Origin: Aegilops tauschii subsp. strangulata
Taxonomy: Eukaryota; Streptophyta; Magnoliopsida; Poales; Poaceae
Direction of reading: 5' to 3'
Length of the DNA: 64,000 bases
Assembly: GCF_002575655.3 (NCBI RefSeq)
Contig: NC_053035.3
Coordinates: 88,189,322-88,253,321, forward strand
The notes under the pieces are model-generated. The model was given only the letters and a program-made list of their open reading frames with translations. It had not been told where the DNA came from and made no database searches. This document shows, piece by piece, positions 1-10,055 of this stretch; position 1 is the stretch's first letter, and each line of letters begins with the position of its first letter. Made by a program: the position numbers and the translations under genes.

Positions 1-930
1 TTTATCTTAGGGGTGTGGCTCTGGGGTTGCATGTGTCCTAGGGTTGAAAAAACAGAATGTCCGTGCTGCGCTTGTCAACCAAGCGCATTGCATGCGTTAG
101 CGTGGGGCCGAGGAGGGGGGTGGGAGGGGGGATCGTGACCCCCTTCCCTACCCCCCTATGAGGCCGAGCCTGGAACAAGCCGGAGCAGGCGGCGACGCGG
201 TGCGCCATGGCGCCGCATGCGTAGGCGAGTCCGTCACACCTCGTCGCCTCCGTGTCTATCTTAGGGGTGTGGCTCTGGGGTTGCGTGCGTCATAGGGTTG
301 GAAAAACAGAATGTCCGCACTGCGGCTGTCAATCAAGCGCAATACGTGTGTTGGCACGAGGCCGAGCAGGGGGATGGGAGGGGGGTCGTGACCCGCCTCC
401 CCATCCCTACGAGGCCGAGCCTGGAACGAGCCGGAGCAGGCGGCGACGCGGCGTGCCGCGGCACCACATGCGTAGGCGAGTCCGTCACACCCCGTCGCCT
501 CCCTATTTATCTTAGGGGTGTAGCTCTGGGGTTGCGTGCGTCCTAGGGTTGAAAAACAGAATGTCCGTGCTCGCTTGTCAACCAAGCGCACTGCATGCGT
601 TAGCGCGAAGCCGAGCAGGGGGTGGGAGGGGGGATCGTGACCCCCCTCCCTACCCCCCTGTGAGGCCGAGCCTGGAACGAGCCGGAGCAGGCAGCGACGC
701 GGCGTGCCACGGGGCAGCATGCGTAGGCGAGGCCGTCACACCCCGTCGCCTCCGTGTCTATCTTAGGGGTGTGGCTCTGGGGTTGCGTGCGTCCTAGGGT
801 TGGAAAAACAGAATGTCCGCACTGCGGCTGTCAATCAAGCGCACTGCGTGCGTTGGAACGAGGCCGAGCAGGGGGATGGGAGGGGGTCGTGACCCGCCTC
901 CCCACCCCCTGCGAGGCCGAGCCTGGAACT
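1..930. repeat. GC-rich tandem repeat, about 250 bp unit in a two-type higher-order array
   Basis: Four successive units start near 1, 255, 505 and 759, each opening with a segment like TCTTAGGGGTGTGGCTCTGG and ending in a GAGGCCGAGCCTGGAAC block. Units 1 and 3 share one variant (GTCAACCAAGCGCA) and units 2 and 4 share another (GTCAATCAAGCGCA), so the true period is a dimer of about 504 bp. The array continues beyond the left edge and breaks off at about 928, where AT-rich sequence begins. Open frames through it exist on both strands only because of the repeat and the high GC; I do not regard them as genes. Confidence 0.85.
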
Positions 931-1353
931 ACCAATGTTTTTTTGTTTTTCTGAAACTGAAGTGCAATATGAATACCTGAATCTGTTGTAGTGAGTAGCT
1001 GCTAATACTTTGTACACCATAACTAGTAAATCTGATAATAGATTGCATAAACAATGCATGTTTGTATTCTTGAATTGAATTTCATACATGTGTTATATAG
1101 TAATGCTGCAGTTTTCTATTGTTCAGTCAAATAATTTGTATTTGGTAAAACAAAATAAAACTGCATGTATTGCTAGATCATATAATTCAAGAATTGACCT
1201 CATGAGTTACATGGAGCCAGATGAAAACTGTCATTGAATTCCTATGCCATGCTTTTTAAAAATGAGAACCAAAGTTTAAATAATGGCAATTGCAATGAAG
1301 AAAATTTAAATCAATATTGACAAGCAATAGTACAGATTGATAGTTATTCTGAC
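931..1353. other. AT-rich non-coding stretch, beginning of the intron after the exonuclease exon
   Basis: No exon with coding character is visible. If the exonuclease exon at 1354-1622 were part of a complete gene, the following exon should lie here or further left on the minus strand, but the GC tandem repeat begins at 930 and no continuation of the exonuclease domain is seen. Confidence 0.5.
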
Positions 1354-1622
1354 CTGTCTTTAGTTGCGGAGATGTGGTAGACAAGGCATTCTTTTTCTAC
1401 GCATAGCTGGAGCACTGCTGCCCGCTGTGGCCTCACATAGTGCGTGTACTCGACATCAACACCGACTAGTTTGACGGGCATTCCGCCGAGCTTCCTCCTG
1501 AGCATGGACAACCTCTTGTCCACGTCTTCACCCTTGCTTGTGCAAACGACATGGAGCTTGTGGTTGTCGTGGAGCTCCCTGGTGTACCTGCGACGCTGCT
1601 TGTACAGAGGTGCATCCGCCAT
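1354..1622 (-). CDS. 3'-5' exonuclease domain protein (Werner-exonuclease-like), first exon only
   Basis: Read on the minus strand, an ATG at 1620-1622 opens 89 codons and ends at a good splice donor (AG|GTCAG, junction 1354/1353). The protein begins MADAPLYKQRRR and has a basic N-terminus. At residues 53-60 it carries VGVDVEYT, which fits the Exo I motif DxE of the DEDD exonuclease superfamily (candidate metal ligands D56 and E58), followed by a hydrophobic strand with VLQLC. Family members are small plant proteins with a Werner-like 3'-5' exonuclease fold. The Exo II and Exo III motifs should be in later exons, and none is found before the window edge, so this is a captured or truncated gene. 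Reading past the donor gives only three more codons before a stop. A second, broken family member lies at 42213-42753. Family assignment is from motif recognition. Confidence 0.6.
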
Positions 1623-2560
1623 GACTCTCCTCTGCTCTCTCGTGTTTGTTTTGGAGAGAGAGGTTGGTGAAAGGAAGTGTGGAGAAGAAGATGCAATGGG
1701 GGTTTTGGGGGGGCGCGAAGTAGTTGTGCTTTCTTCTCTGCTCTCCGTGACAGGATGTGGGAGAGGTGGAGCGGGGTGGTAGCATGGTGGGGCTGTGTTT
1801 TTAGTTACGTGGCAACTGCAGAGAGGTTCTGCTATGAGGAGTCTGTGATAGTGCATTGGAAATCTGGAACGTCTCTTTTTTCGTGACTAGTCCAGGTATG
1901 CACGCAACTGTCAGAAAATGTGATGATTGTGTTTTCGGTGAATTTTCTGAGTAAGTGCACTTCTTTTGCTATCACAACCGAACTGCATATGTCCACATAG
2001 TGTACTGCATGGAAGTGAAATTTATTCTTCGTACGCTGAATTATATCGGATCAGGATTCACACAGATGTACGCACATTTAGTTAATTGATGGATTTCTTT
2101 GTTTTTTTTCTCTTTTTTATTTTTGATGGTAATGCAGCTTTTGTGTGGATGGAGGGTAGTGTGGGTAGGGGTGTCGGACTGCTTTGCTTAACTAACAGGG
2201 CTGCATTCTTCATTTAGCCATACTGCATTGCAGTAGAAAGAGAACTGCATTTTAGAAAAAAGAATACTTCGTGCTTCCACGTGGCGAACTGCATTGTTGG
2301 ACGTCGCGGACTGCATTTGTACGTTGACTTCGGGCTTCCTGCATTTTATTTATTAAGAGCGAACTGTAGTTTCTGGCAGTGCCCACGCGCATTTTTGTTG
2401 TTGTTTTTATTCATTTAAAAAATGTTTCTCATTTTTCTTTGATGTTTTATTTTTGTACTTAATGTTTTTTTAGTGGGCCTTGTTGGGCCTGTGTTCGGGG
2501 AGTGAAGACCCATTTGGCCCAAGTCGGCCTGTCAGCACGGCTGGTTCCCGCTGCGCTGTG
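1623..2560. other. 5' flank of the exonuclease exon, then ACTGCAT-rich non-coding DNA
   Basis: Positions 1623-1880 would be the 5' leader or promoter side of the minus-strand exonuclease exon. From about 1980 on, the sequence is AT-rich with repeated ACTGCAT copies on the + strand (near 1980, 2003, 2221, 2243, 2287 and 2309). No coding potential was seen. Confidence 0.5.
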
Positions 2561-2578
2561 TGTGCAGCCTAATGTTTA

Positions 2579-2620
2579 GTCCCACCTCGCCCGCGGAGGG
2601 TGCGCTCGACCTGTTTATAA
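2579..2620 (+). promoter_or_regulatory. USE plus TATA box of plant U-snRNA/snoRNA type (Pol III spacing)
   Basis: GTCCCACCTCG at 2579-2589 matches the plant upstream sequence element RTCCCACATCG at 10 of 11 bases. TTTATAA follows at 2614-2620, leaving 24 bases between the two boxes. In plants this shorter spacing is typical of RNA polymerase III snRNA-type genes such as U6 and U3, whereas Pol II snRNA genes have about 33-34. The preceding bases (GCTGTGTGTGCAG...TTTAG) also resemble cereal U3/U6 promoters. Confidence 0.6.
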
Positions 2621-2643
2621 GCGCTGGCGAGGCAGCCGTATCG

Positions 2644-2823
2644 AACTCGTCTGGTTACTTATTTGGGCGCTTATACACGGCGCTCGCTGCTCTATGCTCT
2701 CTGACCTGTGGGCCCATGTGTGCCCGGCCCCATGCATCGTGGCTCTGAACGACTCGCCTTCTGCGGGCGCAGACCTACTACGAGACTGGTGGGGCCGGTT
2801 GCACCTGGGTGGTCAATTTTTTT
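2644..2823 (+). ncRNA. Candidate Pol III transcript from the USE/TATA promoter (unidentified)
   Basis: With a start about 23-25 bases past the TATA box, transcription would begin near 2644-2646. The first run of seven T residues on the same strand, a possible Pol III terminator, is at 2817-2823, which would give an RNA of about 180 nt. The sequence does not begin like U6 or U3 and I do not recognise SRP or MRP RNA in it. It could be a decayed snoRNA or snRNA gene, or a promoter fragment captured without its RNA. The extent is inferred only from promoter geometry. Confidence 0.25.
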
Positions 2824-2829
2824 AATATT

Positions 2830-3520
2830 TTCTCCCAGGTATTTTTTCCAATGTAGGGGCGTGCACTGCTTAGTAAATCATTCGTGCACTGCATTGATCA
2901 GGGTTTTGTACTGCATGTGCACACATTCCACACTACACATGTTTGCGCTACATTTTTGTGCACTGCATGGGTAGCATTTTTCTTTATTGTTTTTCCTCTT
3001 ACATATCCTTTTTCTAGTGTACGGGTGTGCACTGCTTTGTTGGCTCTGTGTGCACTGCATTCGTCATAGTCCTGTGCTGCAGGTGTAGACATTTTGCACT
3101 GTGTGCATCCTTCTTTGTGCCAAAGTTGTGACTGCTTATACCAACGCTGCGGATTGCATGACTTACATTTAAGGACTGCATCAGGTGCACTAATTCTGCA
3201 TTGTGCACTCCGCGAAAGTGCTTCTCTTGTGCTTCATTTTGAGCATGTACTGCACTTCATGCACACATATTGTGAACTTCCTGATATTACTTTGGAGAAC
3301 TGCATTCACTTTTATTTAGAATGGTCTGCGGATTATAATTTTTTAGAAATAATTATTTAATGATCTGCGGTTAGTTCGTGGGAGATGTTGCAGTCAAATT
3401 ACACCTTTGTTGGGTCCTTTTTATTTGGTAACATAAGCATTTATTGATTGTCCTTCATTCTTGGTAATATAATTTTCATTAACTCCCCTTTAATTTTCAG
3501 TTTTGACCATTTGCATTCCT
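2830..3520. other. ACTGCAT-rich non-coding DNA upstream of the B3 gene
   Basis: Copies of ACTGCAT or ACTGC(T) occur about every 20-90 bases (near 2864, 2886, 2909, 2961, 3028, 3051, 3175, 3250 and 3299), almost all on the + strand. The short frames here run through the repeats and have no recognisable domain. Confidence 0.5.
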
Positions 3521-3524
3521 GTTC

Positions 3525-3530
3525 TATAAA
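3525..3530 (+). promoter_or_regulatory. TATA box of the B3 gene
   Basis: TATAAA lies 110 bases before the ATG at 3640. It is followed by a pyrimidine-rich leader (CTTCTACCCTTCC, CTCTAGCC, CTTTCTCC), as expected for a plant Pol II 5' UTR. Confidence 0.5.
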
Positions 3531-3639
3531 TGTAGACCAACTTCTACCCTTCCTTTGCAGTTCATTTCTCCTCTAGCCGCAACTTCTCTCCTTTCTCCAG
3601 CCTCTCTTTATTTTTTTTCCTTTTCTAGGTTTTTGTTCG

Positions 3640-3936
3640 ATGGCTCCAGGCCCCTGCGCGAATCTCTCCTGCTGCGGCCATGGTTGTGGTGTGCCGACGC
3701 ACTGCGATTGCTCAGCTTGCTCGCAGGCCCGACGTGCTCGTTGTGGGGGCAAGGTCTTGTGTCGAGCTGGGCGAGCGGAGCAGCTTGCATATGGCACAGT
3801 ATTCACGGAAGGATTGGATATGGGCCACATCAACGTTGCTGTGTTCTATTCCGCCCTGCTTCGCCGTGGCCTTGGCCGCACAAGTCCTTTTGTCCATCAG
3901 CTTATGCCAACATATGTGGAGACTCACTACAAGATG
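3640..3936 (+). CDS. B3-domain protein, exon 1 (Cys-rich N-terminus and start of the B3 domain)
   Basis: This exon opens with ATG at 3640 after a TATA box and leader, and runs 99 complete codons to the donor GATG|GTATTT (3936/3937). Residues 6-27 hold seven cysteines and a histidine in a compact cluster (C6, C10, C11, H13, C15, C22, C24, C27) that could bind zinc; I cannot match it to a named family. The end of the exon (FVHQLMPTYVETHYKM) resembles the first strand and helix of plant B3 DNA-binding domains, in which an F...L...V...M-IP pattern precedes the barrel. Exon 2 at 11845 continues in the same phase. The intron holds a 7.4-kb LTR retrotransposon. B3 proteins are plant transcription factors or reproductive-meristem-type nuclear proteins; the target here is unknown. 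Confidence 0.55.
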
Positions 3937-4208
3937 GTATTTTTCGGTTGATCTGATTTTTTCTTTGTGTTTTCTATTTTTTTGTATAATTCCATAGTAG
4001 TCTGAACTTCTAGTTTTTTAGGAACGCACTTATTTTGTTTTATTGAAGTGTACTGCACTGTGTACTTATATCTTGTTTTTATTTTTTTTGCTTGTGTGCA
4101 TGGAGCTCGTGTTTTAGTTTGCATGGTTACAATATGTGAACTGCTTAGATATTAGATGAGCACTACTAGTTTCCATAATTTTCCCGGCTTCTACGGTGTG
4201 TACTACAT

Positions 4209-4213
4209 GCAGG
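4209..4213 (+). repeat. Target-site duplication GCAGG (left copy)
   Basis: GCAGG immediately precedes the TGATACG start of the 5' LTR, and the same five bases follow the 3' LTR at 11632-11636. Confidence 0.9.
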
Positions 4214-5798
4214 TGATACGTCTCCAACGTATCTATAATTTTTGATTGCTCCATGCTATATTATCTACTGTTTTGGACATTATTGGGCTTTATTATCCAC
4301 TTTTATATTATTTTTGGGACTAACCTATTAACCGGAGGCCCAGTCCAGAATTGCTGTTTTTTGCCTATTTCAGAGTTTCGCGGGAAAGGAATATCAAACG
4401 AAGTCCAAACGGAATGAAACCTTCGGGAACGTGATTTTTAGGAAGAATATGATCCAGGAGACTTGGACCCTACGTCAAGAAACAAAAGAGGAGGCCACGA
4501 GGTAGGGGGGTGCGCCCACCCCCCCAGGGCACGCCCTCCACCCTCGTGGGCCCCCTGTTGCTCCACCGACGTACTCCTTCCTCCTATATATACCTACGTA
4601 CCCCCAAACGATCAAATATGGAGCCAAAAACCTAATTCCACCACCGCAACCTTCTGTACCCACGAGATCCCATCTTGGGGCCTGTTCCGGAGCTCCGCCG
4701 GAGGGGGCATCCATCATGGAGGTCTTCTACATCAACACCATAGCCTCTCCGATGAAGTGTGAGTAGTTTACCTAAGACGTTCGGGTCCATAGTTAGTAGC
4801 TAGAGAGCTTCTTCTCTCTTTTTGGATCTCAATACAATGTCCCCCCCTCTGTCGTGGAGATCTATTCGATGTAATCTTCTTTTTGCGATGTGTTTGTTGA
4901 GACCGATGAATTGTGGGTTTATGATCAAGATTATCTATGAACAATATTTGAATCTTCACTGAATTCTTTTATGTATGATTGGTTATCTTTGCAAGTCTCT
5001 TCGAATTATCAGTTTGGTTTGGCCTACTAGATTGATCTTTCTTGCAATGGGAGAACTGCTTAGCTTTGGGTTCAATCTTGCGGTGTTCTTTCCCAGTGAC
5101 AGTAGGGGCAGCAAGGCACGTATTGTATTGTTGCCATCAAGGATAACAAGATGGGGTTTTTATCATATTGCATGAATTTATCCCTCTACATCATGTCATC
5201 TTACTTAAGGCGTTACTCTGTTTTCATGAACTTAATACTCTAGATGCATGCTGGATAGCGGTCGATGAGTGGAGTAATAGTAGTAGATGCAGGCAGGAGT
5301 TGGTCTACTTGTCTCGGACGTGATGCCTATATACATGATCATACCTAGATATTCTCATAACTATGCTCAATTCTGTCAATTGCTCAACAGTAATTCGTTC
5401 ACCCACCATAAAATATTTATGCTCTTGAGAGAAGCCACTAGTGAAACCTATGGCCCCTTCTCTATCTTCATCATATTAATCTCCAACACTTCGTTATTTC
5501 CTTTGCTTTTTACTTTGCTTTTATTTTACTTTGCATCTTTATCTAAAAAATACCAAAAATATTATCCTATCATATCTATCAGATCTCACTCTCGTAAGTG
5601 ACCGTGAAGGGATTGAGAACCCCTTATCGCGTTGGTTGCGAGGAGTTATTTGTTTTGTGTAGGTACGAGGGACTCGCGCGTAGCCTCCTACTGGATTGAT
5701 ACCTTGGTTCTCAAAAACTGAGGGAAATACTTACGCTACTTTGCTACATCACCCTTTCCTCTTCAAGGAAAAACCAACGCAGTGCTCCAGAGGTAGCA
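4214..5798 (+). repeat. 5' LTR (1585 bp)
   Basis: It starts TGATACGTCTCC and ends GAGGTAGCA (TG...CA). It contains a CTATATATACCTACG TATA segment near 4585 and matches the 3' LTR along its whole length with point differences and small indels. Confidence 0.9.
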
Positions 5799-5808
5799 AG
5801 AAGATTTC

Positions 5809-5826
5809 TGGCGCCGTTGCCGGGGA
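5809..5826 (+). other. Primer binding site of the LTR retrotransposon
   Basis: TGGCGCCGTTGCCGGGGA starts 10 bases after the LTR end. It has the standard TGG start complementary to a tRNA CCA tail and is common to many cereal gypsy elements. Confidence 0.8.
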
Positions 5827-7250
5827 GTCTACGCAAAAGTCAACATACCAAGTACCCATCACAAATCCCTTATCTCCCGCATTACATTATTTGCCATTTG
5901 CCTCTCGTTTTCCTCTTCCCCACTTCACCCTTGCCGTTTTATTCGCCCTCTCTTTTCCATTTGCCTCTTTTTCGCTTGCTTTTTGTTTGTAGGAATAATT
6001 TTGGTAACAACGCGTATAGAGGAAACTTTAATCCTAGGCCTTATCCTAGTAATTCCTCTAATAATTATGGAAATTCCTACAACAACTCTTATGGAAATTT
6101 TAATAAGATGCCCTCTCAATTTGAGACTAGTGTTAAAGAGTTTATGAATTCGCAAAAGAATTTCAATGCTTTGCTTGAAGAGAAATTGCTCAAAGTTGAT
6201 GAATTGGCTAGGAACGTTGATAGAATTTATCTTGATGTTGATTCTTTAAAACGTAGATCTATTCCTCCTAAGCATGATATCAATGAGTCTCTCAAAGCCA
6301 TGAGAATTTCCATTGATGAGTGCAAAGAAAGAACCGCTAGGATGCGTGCTAAGAAAGATTGCTTTATAAAAGCGTGTTCTTCCAATTTCTATGAAAATAA
6401 AGATGAAGATCTAAAAGTTATTGATGTGTCCCCTATTAAATCTTTGTTTTGCAATATGAATCTTGATAATGATGGGACTGAATATGATCCACCTTTACCT
6501 ATAAGACGTTCCAAAAGTTCGGAGTTTTTAGATCTTGATGCTAAAATTGATAAAAGTTTGATTGAAGAAATCAAAACCCTAGATGTTAATAAACCCACTA
6601 TTTTGGATTTCAAGGAATTTAATTATGAAAATTGCTCTTTTATTGATTGTACTTCCTTGTTGCAATCTGTGCTAAATTCCCCTCATGCTTATAGTCAAAA
6701 TAAAGCGTTTACTAAACATATCGTTGATGCCTTGATGCAATCTTATGAAGAAAAGCTTGAGTTGGAAGTTTCTATCCCTAGAAAACTTTATGATGAGTGG
6801 GAACCAACTATTAAAATTAATATTAAGGATCATGAATTCTACGCTTTATGTGATTTGGGTGCTAGTGTTTCCACTATTCCCAAAACTTTGTGCGATTTGC
6901 TAGATTTCCGTGATTTTGATGCTTGGTCTCTAAACTTGCACCTTGCGGATTCCACTATTAAGAAACCTATGGGAAGAATTAATGATTTTCTTATTGTTGC
7001 AAATAGGAACTATGTGCCCGTAGATTTTATCGTTCTTGATATAGATTGCAATCCTTCATGTCCTATTATTCTTGCTAGACCTTTCCTTAGAACGATTGGT
7101 GCAATTATAGATATGAAGGAAGGGAACATTAGATTCCAATTTCCATTAAAGAAGGGCATGGAACACTTCCCTAGGAAGAAAATAAAATTACCATATGAAT
7201 CTATCATGAGAGCCACTTATGGATTGCCTACTAAAGATGGCAATACCTAG
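5817..7250 (+). CDS. Retrotransposon gag remnant plus retropepsin-like protease
   Basis: A 477-codon frame runs from just after the primer site to a TAG at 7248-7250. Its first 60 residues read through leader DNA and are hydrophobic and implausible; real gag-like sequence begins near 5995 with an Asn/Tyr/Gly-rich stretch, so the N-terminal part of gag has been deleted. A coiled-coil-like Lys/Glu-rich segment follows. Around residue 345 is C-DLGAS-VSTIP, which fits the D-x-G-A-S active site of retroviral-type aspartic proteases, and near residue 420 the second conserved loop ILARPFL. There is no polymerase after it. The protein would act in particle maturation if made. The true start codon is uncertain because no intact gag start remains. 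Confidence 0.75.
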   Translation: MPGSLRKSQHTKYPSQIPYLPHYIICHLPLVFLFPTSPLPFYSPSLFHLPLFRLLFVCRNNFGNNAYRGNFNPRPYPSNSSNNYGNSYNNSYGNFNKMPSQFETSVKEFMNSQKNFNALLEEKLLKVDELARNVDRIYLDVDSLKRRSIPPKHDINESLKAMRISIDECKERTARMRAKKDCFIKACSSNFYENKDEDLKVIDVSPIKSLFCNMNLDNDGTEYDPPLPIRRSKSSEFLDLDAKIDKSLIEEIKTLDVNKPTILDFKEFNYENCSFIDCTSLLQSVLNSPHAYSQNKAFTKHIVDALMQSYEEKLELEVSIPRKLYDEWEPTIKINIKDHEFYALCDLGASVSTIPKTLCDLLDFRDFDAWSLNLHLADSTIKKPMGRINDFLIVANRNYVPVDFIVLDIDCNPSCPIILARPFLRTIGAIIDMKEGNIRFQFPLKKGMEHFPRKKIKLPYESIMRATYGLPTKDGNT

Positions 7251-10055
7251 ATCTATCCTTGCTTTTATGCCTAGCTAGAGGCGTTAAAAGATAGCGCTGG
7301 TTGGGAGGCAACCCAATTTTATTTTTAGTTTTTTTGCTTTTTCTTTTTTTTAGGAATAAATCCTTGTTCTTGCCTCTGGTTAGATGTGTTTTTATGTTTT
7401 AATTAGTGTTTGTGCCAAGTTAAACCTATAGGATCTTCTTGGATGATAGTTATTTGATCTTGCTGTAATTTCCAGAAACTTTCTGTTCACGAAAACAATT
7501 GTTAAAAATCACCAGAACGTGATAAAATACTGATTCCAATTGCTGCTGATCAATAAACAAATTTCCTAGGTCTTCCTATTTTGGCTGATTTTTTGGAGTT
7601 CTAGAAGTTTGCGTTAGTTACAGATTACTACAGACTGTTCTGTTTTTGACAGATTCTGTTTTTCAGTTGTTGTTTGCTTATTTGATGAATCTATGGCTAG
7701 TAAACTTGTTTATAAACCATAGAGAAGTTGGAATACAGTAGGTTTAAAACCAATATAAATAAATAATGAGTTCATTACAGTACCTTGAAGTGGTCTTTTG
7801 TTTTCTTTCGCTAACGGAGCTCACGAGATTTCTGTTGAGTTTTGTGTTGTGAAGTTTTCAAGTTTTGGGTGAATTTTTTTGATGGATTATGGAACAAGGA
7901 GTGGCAAGAGCCTAATATTGGGGATGCCCATGGCAACCCCAAGATAATCTAAGGACACCATAAAGCCAAAGCTTGGGGATGCCCCGGAAGGCATCCCCTC
8001 TTTCGTCTACTTCCATCGGTAACTTTACTTGGAGCTATATTTTTATTCACCACATGATATGTGTTTTGCTTGGAGCGTCTTGTATGATTTGAGTCTTTGC
8101 CTTTTAGTTTACCACAATCATCCTTGCTGTACACACCTTTTGAGAGAGCCATACATGATTTGGAATTTGTTAGAATACTCTATGTGCTTCGCTTATATCT
8201 TTTGAGTTATATAGTTTTGCTCTAGTACTTCACTTATATCTTTTAGAGCACGGTGGTGGATTTGTTTTATAGAAACTATTGATATCTCATGCTTCACTTA
8301 GATTATTTTTAGATTCTTAAATAGCATGGTAATTTGCTTAAACAATCCTAATATGCTTGGTATTCAAGAATAGTAAAAACTTTCTTATGAGTGTGTTGAA
8401 TACTATGAGAAGTTTGATGCTTGATAATTGTTTTGAGATATGAAGATGGTGATATTAGAGTCATGCTAGTTGAGTAGTTGTGAATTTAAGAAATACTTGT
8501 GTTAAAGTTTGTGATTCCCGTAGCATGCACGTATGGTGAACGTTATGTGATGAAGTCGTAGCATGATTTATTTATTGATTGTCTTCCTTATGAGTGGCGG
8601 TCGGGGACGAGCGATGGTATTTTCCTACCAATCTATCCCCCTAGGAGCATGCGCGTAATACTTTGCTTTGATAACTTGTAGATTTTTGCAATAAGTATAT
8701 GAGTTCTTTATGACTAATGTTGAGTCCATGGATTATACGCACTTTTCTTCCTTCCACCATTGCTAGCCTCTCTAATACCGCACACTTTTCGCCAGTATCA
8801 TACACCCACCATAAACCTTCCTCAAAGCAGCCACCATACCTACCTATCATGGCATTTCCATAGCCATTCCGAGATATATTTCCATGCAACTTTCCACCGT
8901 TCCGTTTATTATGACACGCTCCATCATTGTCATATTGCTTAGCATGATCATGTAGTTGACATCGTATTTGTGGCAAGGCCACCATTCATAATTCTTTCAT
9001 ACATGTCACTCTTGATTCATTGCATATCCCGGTACACCGCCGGAGGCATTCATATAGAGTCATATTTTGTTCTAAATATCGAGTTGTAATTGTTGAGTTG
9101 TAAGAAAATAAAAGTGTGATGATCTTCATTTTTAGAGCATTGTCCCAAGTGAGGAAAAGGATGATGGAGACTATGATTCCCCCACAAGTCGGGATGAGAC
9201 TCCGGACGAAAAAAAGAGGCCATAAAAAAGGCCCAAATAAAAAAATAAAAAAATGAGAGAAAAAGAGAGAAGGGACAATGTTACTATCCTTTTACCACAC
9301 TTGTGCTTCAAAGTAGCACCATGATCTTCATGATAGAGTCTCTCATTTTGTCACTTTCATATACTAGTGGGAATTTTTCATTATAGAACTTGGCTTGCAT
9401 ATTCCAATGATGGGCTTCCTCAAAATGCCCTAGGTCTTCGTGAGCAAGCGAGTTGGATGCACACCCACTTAGTTTCTTTTGTTGAGCTTTCATATACTTA
9501 TAGCTCTAGTGCATCCGTTGCATGGCAATCCCTACTCACTCACATTGATATCTATTGATAGGCATCTCCATAGCCCGTTGATACGCCTAGTTGATGTGAG
9601 ACTATCTTCTCCTTTTTTTGTCTTCTCCACAACCACCATTCTATTCCACATATAGTGCTATATCCATGGCTCACGCTCATGTATTGCGTGAAGATTGAAA
9701 AAGTTTGAGAATGTCAAAAGTATGAAACAATTGCTTGGCTTGTCATAGGGGTTGTGCATGATTTAAATACTTTGTGTGGTGAAGACAGAGCAAAGCCAGA
9801 CTATATGATTTTGTAGGGATAACTTTCTTTGGCCATGTTATTTTGAGAAGACATGATTGCTTTGTTAGTATGCTTGAAGTATTATTATTTTTATGTCAAT
9901 ATTAAACTTTTGTCTTGAATCTTTCGGATCTGAATATTCATACCACAATTAAGAAGAATTACATTAAAATTATGCCAAGTAGCACTCCGCATCAAAAAAT
10001 TTGTTTTTATCATTTACCTACTCGAGGACGAGCAGGAATTAAGCTTGGGGATGCC
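7251..10055 (+). other. Non-coding internal tail of the retrotransposon, ending in the polypurine tract
   Basis: About 2.8 kb without a credible reading frame. The phrase AAGCTTGGGGATGCC occurs inside at about 7968 and again at 10041-10055 directly before the 3' LTR; the latter is the likely polypurine tract for plus-strand priming. Confidence 0.7.

Noticed and set aside
256..797. Long open frames on both strands in the left tandem repeat
   Set aside because: They follow the 250-bp repeat, have biased composition and no domain.
1444..1782. Plus-strand frame opposite the exonuclease exon
   Set aside because: Shadow of the minus-strand exon and its leader, which has a domain and a splice donor.
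2644..2823. Identification as U6 or U3 RNA gene
   Set aside because: The promoter fits but the sequence after the predicted start does not match the U6 or U3 5' ends; left as an unidentified transcript.
8641..8985. 114-codon minus-strand frame in the retrotransposon interior
   Set aside because: In the non-coding tail of an LTR retrotransposon and without any domain.
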